Below, one piece after another: positions 24,813-36,594 of a stretch of 64,000 nucleotides of DNA. How positions within the stretch are numbered: position 1 is the stretch's first letter; each line of letters opens with the position of its first letter. The position numbers were made by a program, and so were the translations under genes. The stretch is from Apiospora phragmitis. Lineage: Eukaryota > Ascomycota > Sordariomycetes > Amphisphaeriales > Apiosporaceae. The stretch lies in NCBI GenBank assembly GCA_038363925.1, contig JAQQWL010000011.1, positions 6,076,001-6,140,000 of the forward strand, read 5' to 3'. The notes under the pieces were generated by a model that saw only the letters and a list, made by a program, of their open reading frames with translations, was not told the DNA's origin and searched no databases.

Positions 24813-25602
24813 TGATGGTGATTGATGACAGCCTGCACCCAGGCTGGGGCTCCAAAGGTGGTACAGCTGGCAGGCACAGCGCCACTAATTATAGAAGACA
24901 AAACAGTGATTTCAGCTGGTGGTAATTAGGTAGACAAAGTTGCAAATCCCAATTGGTTACTCATCACATATCAGTTGAGGTAAGTCAATCTTTGGTTGTA
25001 ACCAGAACTGTTCGCTACAAGGGGTTATCTGGACACAAGCAAGCCCAGACTCATTAGTTTATTATATATAGGTGAGTTTCCGGAGTTCAAACTTTCAAAA
25101 GTCACGAGAGAGCCCCCTCGCGGTGGCTCAGGCAATGGAATAATAGGAGATATGTCACTATATACCGTTCAATGTAGTAATATTGCTCATAAGCGGCCAT
25201 GGAATTGTTATACCCCAATATCACCGTATGATCTAGTGTGCTAGATATGATCTTTGCATGTCCTTTTCCGGGAGGCATCAAAACTTACCTTGATGTACTG
25301 GTCGACGTACCGGATCGACCAAGAAATGTAGTATGGGCAGCCTCATAAAGCCTCGAATTCCATTCCTTGCGATTTGTCAGTTTTCGTGCTCCGTGCCAGG
25401 TAACGTATTATTATTCTAGTTATTCCATCATAGCTATGCCGTTGCCAGCTATCCTATCGTTACTTATCCTAAGCTCACCGGACTAAGTAACCACCACGAG
25501 TAGTCAAATCTCTAACCAAGAAGGGAAATCAATGTGATATGGAATCTCACGAAGTGATCCCACCCGACTGGGACTTTATCATATGCAGTACAGTAAAGTT
25601 TT
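24813..25602. other. Intergenic region
   Basis: Moderately AT-rich. No gene recognised. It contains the 3' flank of the broken DUF6604-like gene read from the minus strand. Confidence 0.4.
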
Positions 25603-27546
25603 CTACCCGGTGAGGATGGCAGTATCGGATAGCGAGCACCCCATCGCGACGTTCCGGGGTCGAGTACACGTTACCCCCTGAAATTTTGTTGAAAATCGCA
25701 TCCTTGTGTGAGAGCCCTTATACAGATATTTCATGCATCTGTAATACCTTTATCGTGCTGAAACGTATAACAGTTAGCGTGATTTTACGGTAGTATTTCC
25801 TCGATATTTTTATATTTTAATTGGGACGTCGGTATACTTCCTATATAAATATAGCCTATCGATACTTCGTCTGAAGTCCGAAACGGTGTCCGTTAATTAA
25901 CAAACTTTCAGGGGGTAACGTGTAGATGTATACGATAGTTCCACTAGCTCTCTACTCGATGCACGGACATTTCTATTAAGCCTACTTGTGGTATACTTAT
26001 ACTCGTCTAATTTGAGTTCGAGCGCGACGACACGGTCTGAATCGACATTGCCTTCATTGCCGTTTGACAGGATCTTTTGTATCTCCTTGGTGAGGAGATC
26101 GGCATCGCCTTCATCGCCGTGTAACCGGGTTGGCGAGGCTCCCGGGTCTTCCATCTCGCAACCTATGGGCTGTATCCGGGCTTCTCAAATTGATCTCTGC
26201 CTCTCTCAGTACTAATCCAATAAGATAACCTGCACCGGCGGGGCCCTCCGCGACGCTGTCATCGTTACTGCTTATGACCCTCACGGCTTTGTCGCACATT
26301 GCCGCCACGCCAAGGACGTCGAATGAGGCGGCCCATAGGATGGGACTGATGTAGGTTGCTGTCCTTCATATTCGGTCCCCGAATGGCTTGTCGACAATGC
26401 GTAGGGTCCGCTCTACCTTGTTGAGTGCCTGCAGTATACCGGCTGTGTCTTGTCCGCAGCCCTCGAAACCCTTCATCGCCGCGGCGAGAGGGTCTTCCCA
26501 ATTGGCCAATCTCAGATAGCTCTGTTTCTGGATAAACGTGGTTGCCATCAGCTGGAGGTCGCCGCATGCGTCTGCGACCGTCTCTTCCAGCATCTCATAT
26601 TTTAATCTCGTCGACGGCAGAGGATCCTCCGCTTCCTCGTCGAAATCCTCAGAATCCTCGGTGTCATAGTCCTGGTGGCTATCGAGGGCCCCATAATACA
26701 CGTTCCTGCCGTTCAGCCGGGCCCGCAGACCGGAGAACTTACTGTGAGGCGCCACCCTTTCCCGGAGGTCCGCCTGTGGCGTCGCCCTGGCTTGGCTTGG
26801 GCGTAACTTTGCATTTTAGGAGCGAACTTCTAATATTCTCCAATTTTTTAATGAAAGCACGGTGGGTCCCGTTCTTCTGCACATCAGCGCCGTCTTGGAC
26901 GTGCAATCTGTACAGCTCTGTTCTTAGTCTGACCGCGCAGTCCAGGGCCGGGAGAACCCAACGCGGTATCTCTTTGTCATTCTTCAAAATCCCACTGGCC
27001 ATATTCTGGTACTGCACTCCCGTATAGGTATACGACATCGGCTGCGTGTTACTGGCTTCGTTTTTGCGTATTGGATATATTTTTATCCTCATTGCCTCCT
27101 TCCTTTGCACCAGCCACTCTAGCAGACGTCGCGTGGCTCTCGTGTATTTTTTGAGTGTGGTTTCTATCTTGTTGAAGCTTCCCTCGTTGGATGGTGGGCT
27201 TTCGCCTGCCGATACGTGAGCATGAAACCAGAACCTGTGGCTAGGGTCTTTCCTCTTTTGGACTTACGTGTGCCGATATGAAGTTTGCGGCTGCCGATAT
27301 TGTGAAAGGGCAGCTGTAGAGCAGCTGCGGCTTGCACGTGGTAGGTGATGGGATCCCCAGCTTGGATATTGTGGTTGATTGCTGTGGGAGGTGGGAAGTT
27401 GTTTTGGTGTTGCTCGTTTGGGCTGACGTCCTGATCTTTTCAAATTCCGTTGGTGCAGTTGCTAATAACAAGCGTTTTTGATCTGTTGATCGGGCTCGTC
27501 TGAATACTTGGGCGTTTCCTTGAGGCAAAGTGTTAAAAAAGAGCAT
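25603..27546 (-). pseudogene. DUF6604-like protein gene, frame-broken and interrupted by a MITE
   Basis: Minus-strand segments in shifting frames read as one protein. The N-terminal part (27546-27241) is Thr/Ser-rich. Then comes a segment with KKYTRATRRLLEWL, then a helical segment (WVLPALDCAVRLRTELYRLH), and an acidic linker (DYDTEDSEDFDEEAED) leading to further helical segments. This order resembles the fungal DUF6604 domain, though I cannot confirm it without a search. The final part (26154-25925) runs into the inverted-repeat element at 25667-25922, which supplies a premature stop. If the element and one TA are removed, the same frame continues 18-19 codons to a TAG at 25605-25603. Several frame changes show that it is no longer functional. 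Confidence 0.5.
25667..25922. mobile_element. 256-bp MITE with 24-bp inverted repeats and TA target duplication
   Basis: The left end at 25667 reads CACGTTACCCCCTGAAA and the right end at 25922 read inward on the minus strand gives the same. The 24-bp arms (25667-25690 and 25899-25922) differ at one position. Both ends are bordered by TA (25665-25666 and 25923-25924), the target duplication of Tc1/mariner and pogo-type elements. The inside is AT-rich, without coding capacity. This is a non-autonomous element, probably mobilised by a related transposase elsewhere. Its arms do not match the arms of the two elements at 40-47 kb. Confidence 0.85.
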
Positions 27547-28049
27547 TGATATGCTGTTGTTAGGTCATCTTGGCCTTTAATGATTGTGAATCCAATTCGG
27601 CGAATACTCCAAATTGATCTGTCTTGAGCACCTGTGTGCTGTGAATACGACACATAACCGGCATGCCATTTACCGAAGCTTATTATCCGGGTACCAAACA
27701 TAACAGTTGGGTCGATGAGTAACACTGACAGGCCCAAACACCAGTGATTCCCATCTCACAGTTCGAGATACTGAATTGCGTTTCCCTTCAAGACCCTGTT
27801 CAACCATATCTTCACCGGTTGACTCCTAGTTACATCACCCTGTCCGAGAGACACTGCCATCACAAAGACGCTTTCCCAAAACCTTGTTGTATTCTCCCGC
27901 ACGTAAAACCATCACGAAAAAATCGGCAGGTCACAGTTTGACCGTCTCCATTTGGACAAAAATGCGAGCAAACCCCTTTCGGCGTTAACAAAGCAATTCC
28001 GTCTCACATATCCAATTTCGTCCGGATTTCTTGGCATATCAGTCTCAAC
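27547..28049. other. Divergent intergenic region
   Basis: Lies between the broken DUF6604-like gene (minus) and the next gene (plus). No coding signal recognised. Confidence 0.45.
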
Positions 28050-29007
28050 ATGCCAAGACAAGGCCACATTTCTGCGGAGGAGTGTCCCTTGGGGGAACGC
28101 GACTTTGAGGTCTTAGGATATGCTTTCTTGTGTATCGATGGAGAGTTTCCTGCGGTAAGGAACTGCCATTTCTGTTTACCTTATCCACTCGGCATGTATC
28201 ATGCAACAAAGTTATCGAAACGTTGCATTTGTGAAAACAGATATGCGGTACCTGCCAAGCAAGGCTTATCAGCTCGAGCCATGGAGATCTGTTGCAGTTA
28301 CCTCAAATATGGTAGCGCAGCTGTCATAAAGCTTGCCTCTTCTTGTTGCTTTCTTCGACGGATGAAATCCAGACAGCAAGCATTCAGCCTTTTTTAACTT
28401 TAAATGTCTCTTTGTTCAACTCCCCTTCGTAACCAGATTACTTGGGTATATACTGACATGAACTATACGCAGGTGGACTGCCGCCTACTTGCCGGCCTTG
28501 CCGGATTCCAGTCCGCCCCCGAGGCAGTACAACATTGGGCCGCATTCAAGACAAAGGTCAAAGGATTCCGGATCAGACCGGAGCTTGGCGACATCAACCT
28601 CCGGGAGCTCCAAGTCGCCGGCTACGCCTGGCAATGCTTTCCAACCAGCCAAATACCCGAGGTTAGTATCAGTTGGACGGCTCCTTACCACACGGCATGC
28701 AGTCTGTACAGCTATGGACTAATCCAACTGCCACTAGATCAAACCGAAACGGTTGTTCAAGCTCGGTCTGTACGAGACCCAAGAGCAGGCGGCCAAGGCC
28801 TGGGACATGATCCAGGAGAAACTCTATACCTTGGAGGAGAACGACGATTCGGGGCCTGCTGGAGCGGCCCCCGCTGCGTCCGCTGGCCCTTCGCCCCGAG
28901 TGGCCCGTACAACACCCAACAAGCGCAATGCTGACCAGGAGGGGGATGGTGAAGCTGGAAGTCCTGCTGCTAAGCGTCGCCGCGTCGACTATCGAGCTGG
29001 TACTTGA
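28050..29007 (+). CDS. Hypothetical Myb/SANT-like small nuclear protein
   Basis: Three exons, 28050-28154, 28473-28661 and 28738-29007 (187 aa, all junctions in phase 0). The middle has a pattern common in fungal Myb-like small proteins: a run starting VDCRLLAGLAGF, then a Trp-containing helix and a basic KTKVKGF. The C-terminus is Pro/Ala-rich and ends in a likely nuclear localisation signal (PAAKRRRVDY), preceded by TTPNKRNADQEGDG. The disordered tail and NLS suggest a chromatin or DNA-associated role, but no catalytic or DNA-contact residues can be assigned. Splice sites are canonical (GTAAGG/GCAG, GTTAGT/CTAG). Confidence 0.8.
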
Positions 29008-29656
29008 ACAAGAACGAATTCTTGTTGTGGTGGACGGGGACAGGTTATTGGTTTGGTTGATAATGAATTTGGTTTCTGGGAATCTGTAATCCCTTCCTTC
29101 CTAGTTGCTGCCTGTGTTTCTTTATTTTTATTTTCATCTTCCTTCCCAGAGGCCAAGGCGTTGAATGTGTTATTGACTGATTTTGGTGATGCGATTTCTA
29201 ACCTAGAGGAGATCGAGATACGTTGAGCTGTTTATATAAGCGTCTGGGGCTAGTGGCCGAGTTGCCGTGGAACGGTTGACAATATAGACAGGCCACCCCT
29301 GAGCCAGCCAAGAAGGCCATTGGCTGAATCCGTTTCGGAGGCCGTTAGTGCGCCGTTAATGCAGGTCCCAGTCTGGATTGGACGCCGGATATTGCATGAC
29401 GGCAATTTTAACCTCCGCAAATGTAACGCTGCCGTTTTCCAACTTTTCCTTGATTCTAGGGTGTTTCGACTTTCTGAAGCGAAGCGATCGAGCGATTCGA
29501 GCGAGCGGCCGCCTTAGAATGAGGAGCCGCCCTTTCATTCCCGTTTTGCGATGGCTCGGTTAAAGACGAACGATCGATCTTCACGTCGTTCTTGTGTGAT
29601 TCTTGCAAAACGCGGTCTGCGGTCTGCAATGGGTAGTTAACTCGATTGTATTGAAA
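29008..29656. other. Intergenic region
   Basis: No gene recognised. A T-rich stretch near 29,100-29,140 may belong to the 3' UTR of the preceding gene; a TTTATATAAGCG box lies near 29,230. Confidence 0.4.
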
Positions 29657-31663
29657 ATGCATGTCTTTTTTACCATCGCGGCTACGAGCTTCTTGGGAGC
29701 TGCGTCGGCTCTAGAATGCTCTAATGATGATTGCTTTCGTGGTAAGTCGAGCATTCTGAATCTGAAATGCGTACCTGGTCCAAAAGTCAATTAAACATCT
29801 AGGCTAACTCTAAAAAGCGGTCGATCATGTCTCGTCGCGCATCAGAGCTTCAGATTGCCAGAGCCTCTTCGAGGTCACAGTAACACCAGCAACCAGGTAA
29901 GTTTCTGGCAAAGGAGCATTGCAGATCAATGTACTAACGCGCAATACAGCACGGTGATGCGGACTGTGGTGGTTCAGACCACTGGTACGAAGACCAAGAC
30001 TATTCTTTCATCAGATAAGATCGCACCAACCGCTGCGCCTTCTAAGCGATGGCAGCAGCAGCGAGACGCCGCGGGCGCTCTGCTGAGTCGGTCTGAGCCT
30101 CACCAGATCTCAACTTCTCCGCCGCAGAAAACACCAGACTATGCCGCCCCTTGTGGTTCGGTGAAGGCGGTGTCGTCCGTCTGTTCGTGCATGGGCTACG
30201 AGCACGCCACGATTACCGTGCCGGCGCCGGAGACTACCACGACCGTCACGCTGCACGAGACAGAAACCGTCACATCCTTCAAGACCGTGAAGACGAACCA
30301 GAGGTTTCCTGTACCCCTCAACAACACATCGGCTGTCTTTCGTAACTCAACGGCGGCGCGGTTTGGTAATTCGACAGCAAAGGCTGGAAACTTGACGTTC
30401 TCAGGGAGCGCATCACGTTCCGCCTCTGCTCCAAGCTCGGTTTCATTGACGAGCTTGAGCGACTCTGCTCGAGCCTTTGCTTCGTCGGCAATGCCGGGAC
30501 GAACCGAACCATCGGGCACATCGGGGGCAACGGCAGCATCAGACATGCGTATAACGACCGGCAGTGTCATGGGCTCTAGTGGTGGACCGTTGCCCGCATC
30601 TCCTTCCAGCTCTCAACTACCCACAGACACTGGATCAAGAACAACCTTCTCCAACACCAACATCAAGGCTCCGTCTACGAAGGCTACAGCTACTTTTGCC
30701 CCGCTCTTTGCCAACAGCACAACCGCAAGGTCAAACACAACTCTAGCTGTTGCGCACACGTCCGCCAGCCTCACGGGCAGTGGCCGTTTCGTAAATAGCA
30801 CAAAGCCAGCGGCCTCACCCGGCGCCTCGAGCACGGCGTCTTTCTCGAATTCGTCGACAAGCGTGTCGATTTCCCATACGACAAGTACGGCAGCAAAGTT
30901 CAACTCGACATCAGCGCCGTTTCTAAATGCCACCGCACCGGCGCCTTTCTTGAACGCAACCATCTCGCCATTGGCCAGCGCCACCCTGCCACCATTTGCG
31001 AATTCCACCGCACCGGGGACCCTCGCGAACTCGACTGGCATGCCGTCCTTCAATGCGACGAAGCCACTTTTTGTATACGCCAACGCCACCACTTCGGCAC
31101 CGTTCCTCAATGCTACTACCTTCCGGGCCTTGAACGCTACATCTGTACGATTCAGCAACACGAGCGTACCCACAGCGACGCCGACGTCGACTTCCTCGTC
31201 CATGACGTGTGGGGAGACGGCATCTCCCTTCATGCTCAAGGTCTCTCAGCCGTCCGGCCTCTTCGATGGCTGGTTCGCCAAAGTCCTCGCCAACACCATC
31301 ATGTTCACGCCGTCCGCGAACCAGTCAAGCAAGTTTAGTGTTGAGCCATCCGGCTACCTCTGCGCTGTTGGGTACGAAGGGGAGGACAGCAACCCCGCCA
31401 TAGCCATCGTCGAGGACAAGGAAGGTCTCACAGGCAGTGCGGTGTACTTGGTCGATCAAAAGCGAATGGAAGATCTCGGGAAACAGGGCTACGGCTTCTT
31501 AGACTGTGCTGTAAACGGAGACTTGGCATGCCAAGGGGGTCAGGATCTCAGTAACTGGGTGGGGTGTGGGTTGGGTCTTGATATCAGCAGCGACGCGGGA
31601 GAAAACGTGGTGGTGGATACCTGGAACTGCACGTCAGTGGCACTGTCGGCAGTCTACGAATAA
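29657..31663 (+). CDS. Secreted Ser/Thr/Asn-rich, repeat-bearing cell-surface glycoprotein
   Basis: Exons 29657-29741, 29818-29896 and 29950-31663 (625 aa, frame closes). A signal peptide (HVFFTIAATSFLGAASA) is followed by a short Cys-containing segment and a Thr-rich stretch (TVVVQTTGTKTKT; ITVPAPETTTTVT) as in fungal wall proteins. Residues about 180-440 hold imperfect repeats built on F-x-N-A/S-T (APFLNAT, PPFANST, PSFNATK), giving roughly 20 N-glycosylation sequons. A Cys-containing globular C-terminal domain follows (GLFDGWFAKVLANTIMFTP, GYGFLDCAVNG, WVGCGLGLD). There is no C-terminal GPI signal. It is probably a mucin-like wall or matrix protein, possibly an adhesin; no specific ligand can be inferred. 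Confidence 0.82.
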
Positions 31664-32076
31664 TTGATATGATACTTTACCTCTTCAAATCTCCTTTCTG
31701 GCCACCAGAACTTCCGTTCACATCTATGCTCCGTACTTACCTTCTACTCAAGGATCTCGAAAGGCATGGACTCTTGGTGATTAGTCAGATACCCCGCAGT
31801 CAAACCGCCGGCGCTTGACGCGTAACCCGTCTCGTCCATCCGTGAGCCTTTGGGTTCATGCACGTCAACTCGCCTGGCTGTCAACTATGCGCATGCCATC
31901 TCATCTGTCACACTCATTACTTTTGGAGGACTGCTGCGTAGTTTCGGGGAACCCGACACCAACAAGTAGGCGCAATTCGACTGCGCTGAAATACGAGGTG
32001 CTGATCGTCGCGTCCGAAAGGTGATAGCGCAAACTTAATTGTGTCTGGGGGTCTGGGGGTTTCGGATTGGGAGAAA
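31664..32076. other. Intergenic region
   Basis: No gene recognised between the glycoprotein and the FAD oxidase. Confidence 0.45.
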
Positions 32077-33585
32077 ATGGAAGAACACAACACTGCCGTC
32101 GCCGCCATTTCGGCACGGGTCTGCACCTTCGCCGAGAAGCAGGAGAAGTTCCGCGTCTACCATGGCTCCACCAACAGCACGCGCAAATCGGAGCGCCGCG
32201 CCGACAACACCGTCGACACCAGCGGACTGAACCATGTGCTGCAGGTCGACGACGCGCGCAAGACGGCCCTCGTCGAGCCCAACGTGCCCATGGACGCCCT
32301 TGTCGCGGCCACCTTCGCACAGCGGCTGCTGCCCCTCGTCGTCATGGAGTTCCCCAACATCACCGTCGGCGGCGGCTTCTCCGGGAGCTCCGGCGAGAGC
32401 AGCTCCTTCCGCCACGGGCCCTTCGACTCCACCGTCAACTGGGTCGAGATCGTGATGCCGAGCGGCGACGTCGTCCGGGCCGCACAGACCGGCGAGCATG
32501 CCGACCTGTTCTGGGGCGCCGCGTCGGGGTTCGGCACCCTCGGCGTCGTCACGTTACTTGAGGTGCAGCTGCGCGACGCGGCCGACTACGTCGAACTGAC
32601 GTATCAGCCGTTCGCCAGCCTGGTCGAGGCCTCGGCCTTCATGGAGAAGCAGGTGCGGGAACCCGCGGTCGACTTCATTGATGCTATTGCGTTCTCGCCC
32701 AAGTCAACCATTGTCTGTCTGGGCCGTCTAGTAAACGAAAGACCAAGAGAAACATCAGTCCGCCCGTCTAGGTTTACCCGACGCAGCGATCCTTGGTTCT
32801 ACCTCCACGTCGAGCAACGGACGCGGAACGCTCGGGAGCCGACGGTTGATTACATACCGCTGGTCGACTACTTGTTCCGATATGACCGCGGAGGCTTCTG
32901 GGTGGCCAAGTACGCCTACCGCTATTTCTTTACACCGTTCAACCGCATCACTCGGTTTGTCCTGGATCGCTACATGCACACCAAGGTCATGTACCACGCG
33001 CTGCACCAGAGCCGGCTGGCCGACGACTACATCGTGCAGGACGTCGGCGTGCCCTTTGACCAGGTGGGCGCGCTGCACCGGTGGCTCGACGCCGAGCTGC
33101 CGACGTACCCGCTCTGGCTCTGCCCGCTGCGCGTGCGCCGCGACGGGCCGCCCGCGGAGACGCGGAACGGCCTGCACGCCGCGTTCGCCGACCCGGGCAC
33201 GCCCGAGTACCTGATGAACTTCGGCGTCTGGCGGCCGGGCTCGCCGGACCACGGCGTGTTCGTCGCGCAGAACCGCGGGCTCGAGCGCCAGGTGCAGGCG
33301 CTCGGCGGCAAGAAGTGGCTCTACGCCCACGCGTACTACACCGAGGACGAGTTCTGGCGCTCGTACGACCGGGCCGCCTACGACGCCCTCCGCGCCAAGT
33401 ACGCGGCCACCTACCTGCCCAGCGTCTACGACAAGGTCAAGGTCGCGGAGGGGAAGGAAGAGGAGCCGAAGCCGATGGGCGGGGTGCGCCCGTTCCAGGG
33501 GCTGTACGGGGTGTACAAGGCATGGCGAGGCGGCGAATACCTAATGCCCTCGAAGAAGCCCAGCTCCTTGTTGGCCGGCATGTGA
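32077..33585 (+). CDS. FAD-linked oxidase of the DHCR24 (delta24-sterol reductase-like) type
   Basis: Single exon, 502 aa, intact and very GC-rich. The N-terminal PCMH-type FAD-binding domain shows FRVYHGSTNSTR, ALVEPNVPMDALV, MEFPNITVGGGFSGSSGESS, WVEIVMPSGDVV and the FWGAASGFGTLGVVT loop. The C-terminal half (HLHVEQ-type region, YLFRYDRGGFWVAKYAY, FVLDRYMHTKVMYHALHQS, QDVGVPFDQVGALHRWLD) matches delta24-sterol-reductase-like flavoproteins. Known relatives reduce the side-chain delta24 bond of sterols using NADPH, but fungal paralogues are numerous and their substrates mostly unknown. There is no obvious N-terminal membrane anchor. The ATG at 32077 was chosen over the upstream GTG because it precedes the conserved domain in a normal context. 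Confidence 0.88.
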   Translation: MEEHNTAVAAISARVCTFAEKQEKFRVYHGSTNSTRKSERRADNTVDTSGLNHVLQVDDARKTALVEPNVPMDALVAATFAQRLLPLVVMEFPNITVGGGFSGSSGESSSFRHGPFDSTVNWVEIVMPSGDVVRAAQTGEHADLFWGAASGFGTLGVVTLLEVQLRDAADYVELTYQPFASLVEASAFMEKQVREPAVDFIDAIAFSPKSTIVCLGRLVNERPRETSVRPSRFTRRSDPWFYLHVEQRTRNAREPTVDYIPLVDYLFRYDRGGFWVAKYAYRYFFTPFNRITRFVLDRYMHTKVMYHALHQSRLADDYIVQDVGVPFDQVGALHRWLDAELPTYPLWLCPLRVRRDGPPAETRNGLHAAFADPGTPEYLMNFGVWRPGSPDHGVFVAQNRGLERQVQALGGKKWLYAHAYYTEDEFWRSYDRAAYDALRAKYAATYLPSVYDKVKVAEGKEEEPKPMGGVRPFQGLYGVYKAWRGGEYLMPSKKPSSLLAGM

Positions 33586-34069
33586 AGTCGTTCTTTCGCG
33601 GGGCCGGTCTCATGCCCCCCATTATGTATTAAGTTCACTTGGGTCGACGTGGATGATACGATTCAGTCCATGTCTCAGTACCCCGTTTTTTTGTAGGTAT
33701 AAATGCACGTACATACCCAACGTCCTTCTGTATCCGTGAAGCACGTCATCTGGATATATTTGGACGCAATACCCCGGATGACTCAATGACAAGCAGGTCA
33801 TGCCAGTTGAGTGGCCACTGAAAAACGTATGCAGCGATCTGCATGAGTTCCCCGCATGCGATGAAGTCGTCGGTGGGGGTCACACACACACAAGGATACA
33901 TTATGAACTTGTCTGCTTATCTATCGTCCGTAAGCGCTTCCACGGATCGCTTCAGGTCATTCTAAACCAGACTCTTTGAGGCATCCGGGAAAATATCGAA
34001 TCGCTGTCAAGTCTTGTTGGATATTAACTTATTGTAGGTCAAATCAGGATTCACGAGCCATCATACCGC
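33586..34069. other. Intergenic region
   Basis: No gene recognised; a short CA dinucleotide run lies near 33,882-33,892. Confidence 0.45.
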
Positions 34070-35911
34070 ATGGCAGGACCCACGAAGCCCAATGCAGCAG
34101 CATCCAGTCTGCCAAGCCATGGCGACGGCGATGTAGAGTTGAGCGTGCGCGAGAGCCTAGACCTAGAGAGCCACCGCCACCCACGGGACAGCACCGAAGA
34201 TGCGGCCCAGAACCTCCTGGGGCCGTCGGAGCTATCCCCGGGCGACAGCGACGCCGACGACGACGCCGCCGCGCAACTTCGTCTGGATCCAGGTCGCCAC
34301 CATGTCCAACGTGTTCCTGTACGGCTTCGACAGCACCATCACGGCCGCGACCTACGCCGTCATCAGCTCCGCCTTCGGCGCCACCCACGCGGCCTCGTGG
34401 CTCACCACGTCCTACCTCGTCACCAGCACCGCCTCCCAGCCGCTCTACGGCCGCGTCTCGGACCTCTTCGGCCGCCGCGTCTGCTTCTTCTTCGCCACCG
34501 TTACCTTCGCCCTCGGCTTCCTCGGCTGCGGCCTCGCGGGCGATGTCGTCACGTTGAACGGCATGAGGGCGCTGGCCAGGCTGGGCGGCGGCGGGCTCAT
34601 GACTATGGGTGAGTAGCTTGCTTACTTATTTACTCAACGCACTTGCCCCCGTCATTTTGGTAATCAGACTGGATCACCTGTGTAATACGACGGACTGGAT
34701 CAGGTAACTAATTGCGGTCTCTTAAGCTACAATCATCAACTCGGATATGATCCCGTTCAAGAAGAGAGGCATGTACCAAGCCTTCCAGAATGGTGTTACG
34801 GGCTTCGGCTATATCTGTGGCGCGTCACTCGGCGGCGCCATCGCCGACACTATCGGCTGGCGCTGGTGCTTCGTCTTACAAGTGCCGGTCTCGGTGTTCG
34901 CGTTCGTCATCGGCTGGCTGGCGGTCGAGGACCCCAAGGTGAACCTAGTCATAGGCTCGAAAACGCTCAAGAAGACGTGGCACGTCGTGGATTTCTCGGG
35001 CGCCCTGCTTCTGGTCGCGGCCGTATCGGTGCAGCTCGTCGGGCTGAGCCTGGGCGGCAACGAGCTGCCCTGGAGTAGCCCCTGGGTCATTGGCGCTCTC
35101 CTGGGCAGCCTCGTCCTGTTCGTCCTGTTCGCCCTCTTCATCAGGGTGGAGAAGCGGACCAAGGTGATTCCCATGATCCCGCTGAGGATGCTCAATGCCA
35201 GACTGCCCATTCTGATACAGATCTCCAATGTCTGTGGCGGCGCCTCGGCGTTTGCGGTAAGCTATTTCGACCGAGACCTATTTCCTAATGCATGGAGATG
35301 GAGGAGGACTATTGACGAGCGCACCAGTTTCTATTTGCTCTCCCGCTGTTCTAACCCCGCGATTCTGTTCAGGTCTCTAGCTACGTTCGAACACTCCGGT
35401 TAGTTCATGCCTGCCTCCATCAGTGAGCGAACAACCTTAACCACTACGTCTTTCCCGACGTTGCACATATATATAGACCACGCCGTATCAGCCTCGACCG
35501 TCTACCTCATTCGGTCTCTAGAAACCGTGTGGGGCGTATCGATCACCTCCGCCATAATCCAGACGACGCTCAGCGTCAGCCTTCCCGAAGCTCTTAGCGA
35601 CGTGCCCAACAAATGGACAGTACGACCCCTTTCATTTTGCCTCCTCTCAATCTACAATCCAGCCCCCTTTACTGTAACTCTTGAGCAATGCGTGTCTGAC
35701 ATAATGGCGCAAACCAAAACAGGTAATCGAAGAAGTACGGCACTCGGTTGACGCTCTGCTACGTCTGCCGCCAGACGTACAGCTGAAAGCACGTCATGTC
35801 TACTACACCGGTTTGCATTACTCCTTTGTCGCTTCGTCTGCGTGCGCGGTGGTAGCGCTCTGTGTTGCACTGTTTGCGCGTGAGAAGGGTCTCCGGAAAA
35901 CTAGCTCTTGA
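34070..35911 (+). pseudogene. Vacuolar basic amino-acid transporter-like MFS (DHA2 type), damaged
   Basis: The ATG at 34070 starts an acidic cytosolic tail (ELSVRESLDLESH). At about 34265-34275 the frame must change by one base to enter TM1 (FVWIQVATMSNVFLYGFDST). Good MFS helices follow, including the motif-A loop YGRVSDLFGRRVCFF. Intron 34609-34726 leads to SDMIPFKKRGMYQAFQNG and more helices up to about 35250. The central helices 8-11 are then missing: about 200 bp of non-matching sequence replaces well over 100 residues. The frame resumes with DHAVSASTVYLIRSLETVWG, an intron (35620-35722), and the C-terminal helix, ending at TGA 35909-35911. The family exports basic amino acids into the vacuole. 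The frame break plus central deletion make it non-functional as written. Confidence 0.75.
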
Positions 35912-36594
35912 AGTCGGTGGCGAGTCAAGCCCTTCATCGGAGTCTCCCTTTCGCCAAAGGTCAAGTTGGGCTAGGCAAGTGCACAAGTCGTGGGAGAAGT
36001 TCAGACAAGACAGACAAGACAGACAAGTGGTTTATAGCAATATTCATCAATGAGTCGATTCCAGATACTGCGTCTCACAAGCCCGTGGCTACCGCCAGAA
36101 CATCATGCCTCGGCGTCAAGAGAAGGCATTTCAAGGTCCAGATGCCTGTTCCTTTGGCACATGATGCTCCGTTATTAGTCCGGTTCTTGAATACGACATC
36201 ACTCCACTGTGGGGTTGACACGTTCTGCCCCCGGAACGTCGCCGTCGATAGGCGCGCATAACTTCTTACCCCAAATTTTCCCGATGAACCGGGCCCGGGG
36301 TAACTATCTGGGGGAAGCGGTATTGCTAACCCCTGTCTACCGTGACGAGAGCTTTAGGCCACCTCATTCGGTTGGTCTTTGTGATTGGTGGAGATGACAG
36401 ACAGCCAAGCGTAAAATGAGGGGAGGTCAGGCTTGGGTTCTCCAAAAAGAAAGAAAGAGAAAGGCAGGCTTGATCCATTCGTAGTGACACAGGATGGCAG
36501 GGCTAAGGGTATATAAAGGCTGCATATGGTACTGTGGTAGGTAAGTTCCAATGCACAGCACCCACGGGCAATCCCAGCATCTCTGTTTGACAAG
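35912..36594. other. Intergenic region with GH93 promoter
   Basis: No gene recognised. It contains a small GACAA tandem tract near 36,005-36,030 and the TATA box of the following gene. Confidence 0.45.
36510..36518 (+). promoter_or_regulatory. TATA box of the GH93-like gene
   Basis: TATATAAAG lies 77-85 bp before the ATG at 36595, a usual position for a fungal TATA element with a short 5' leader. Confidence 0.5.
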
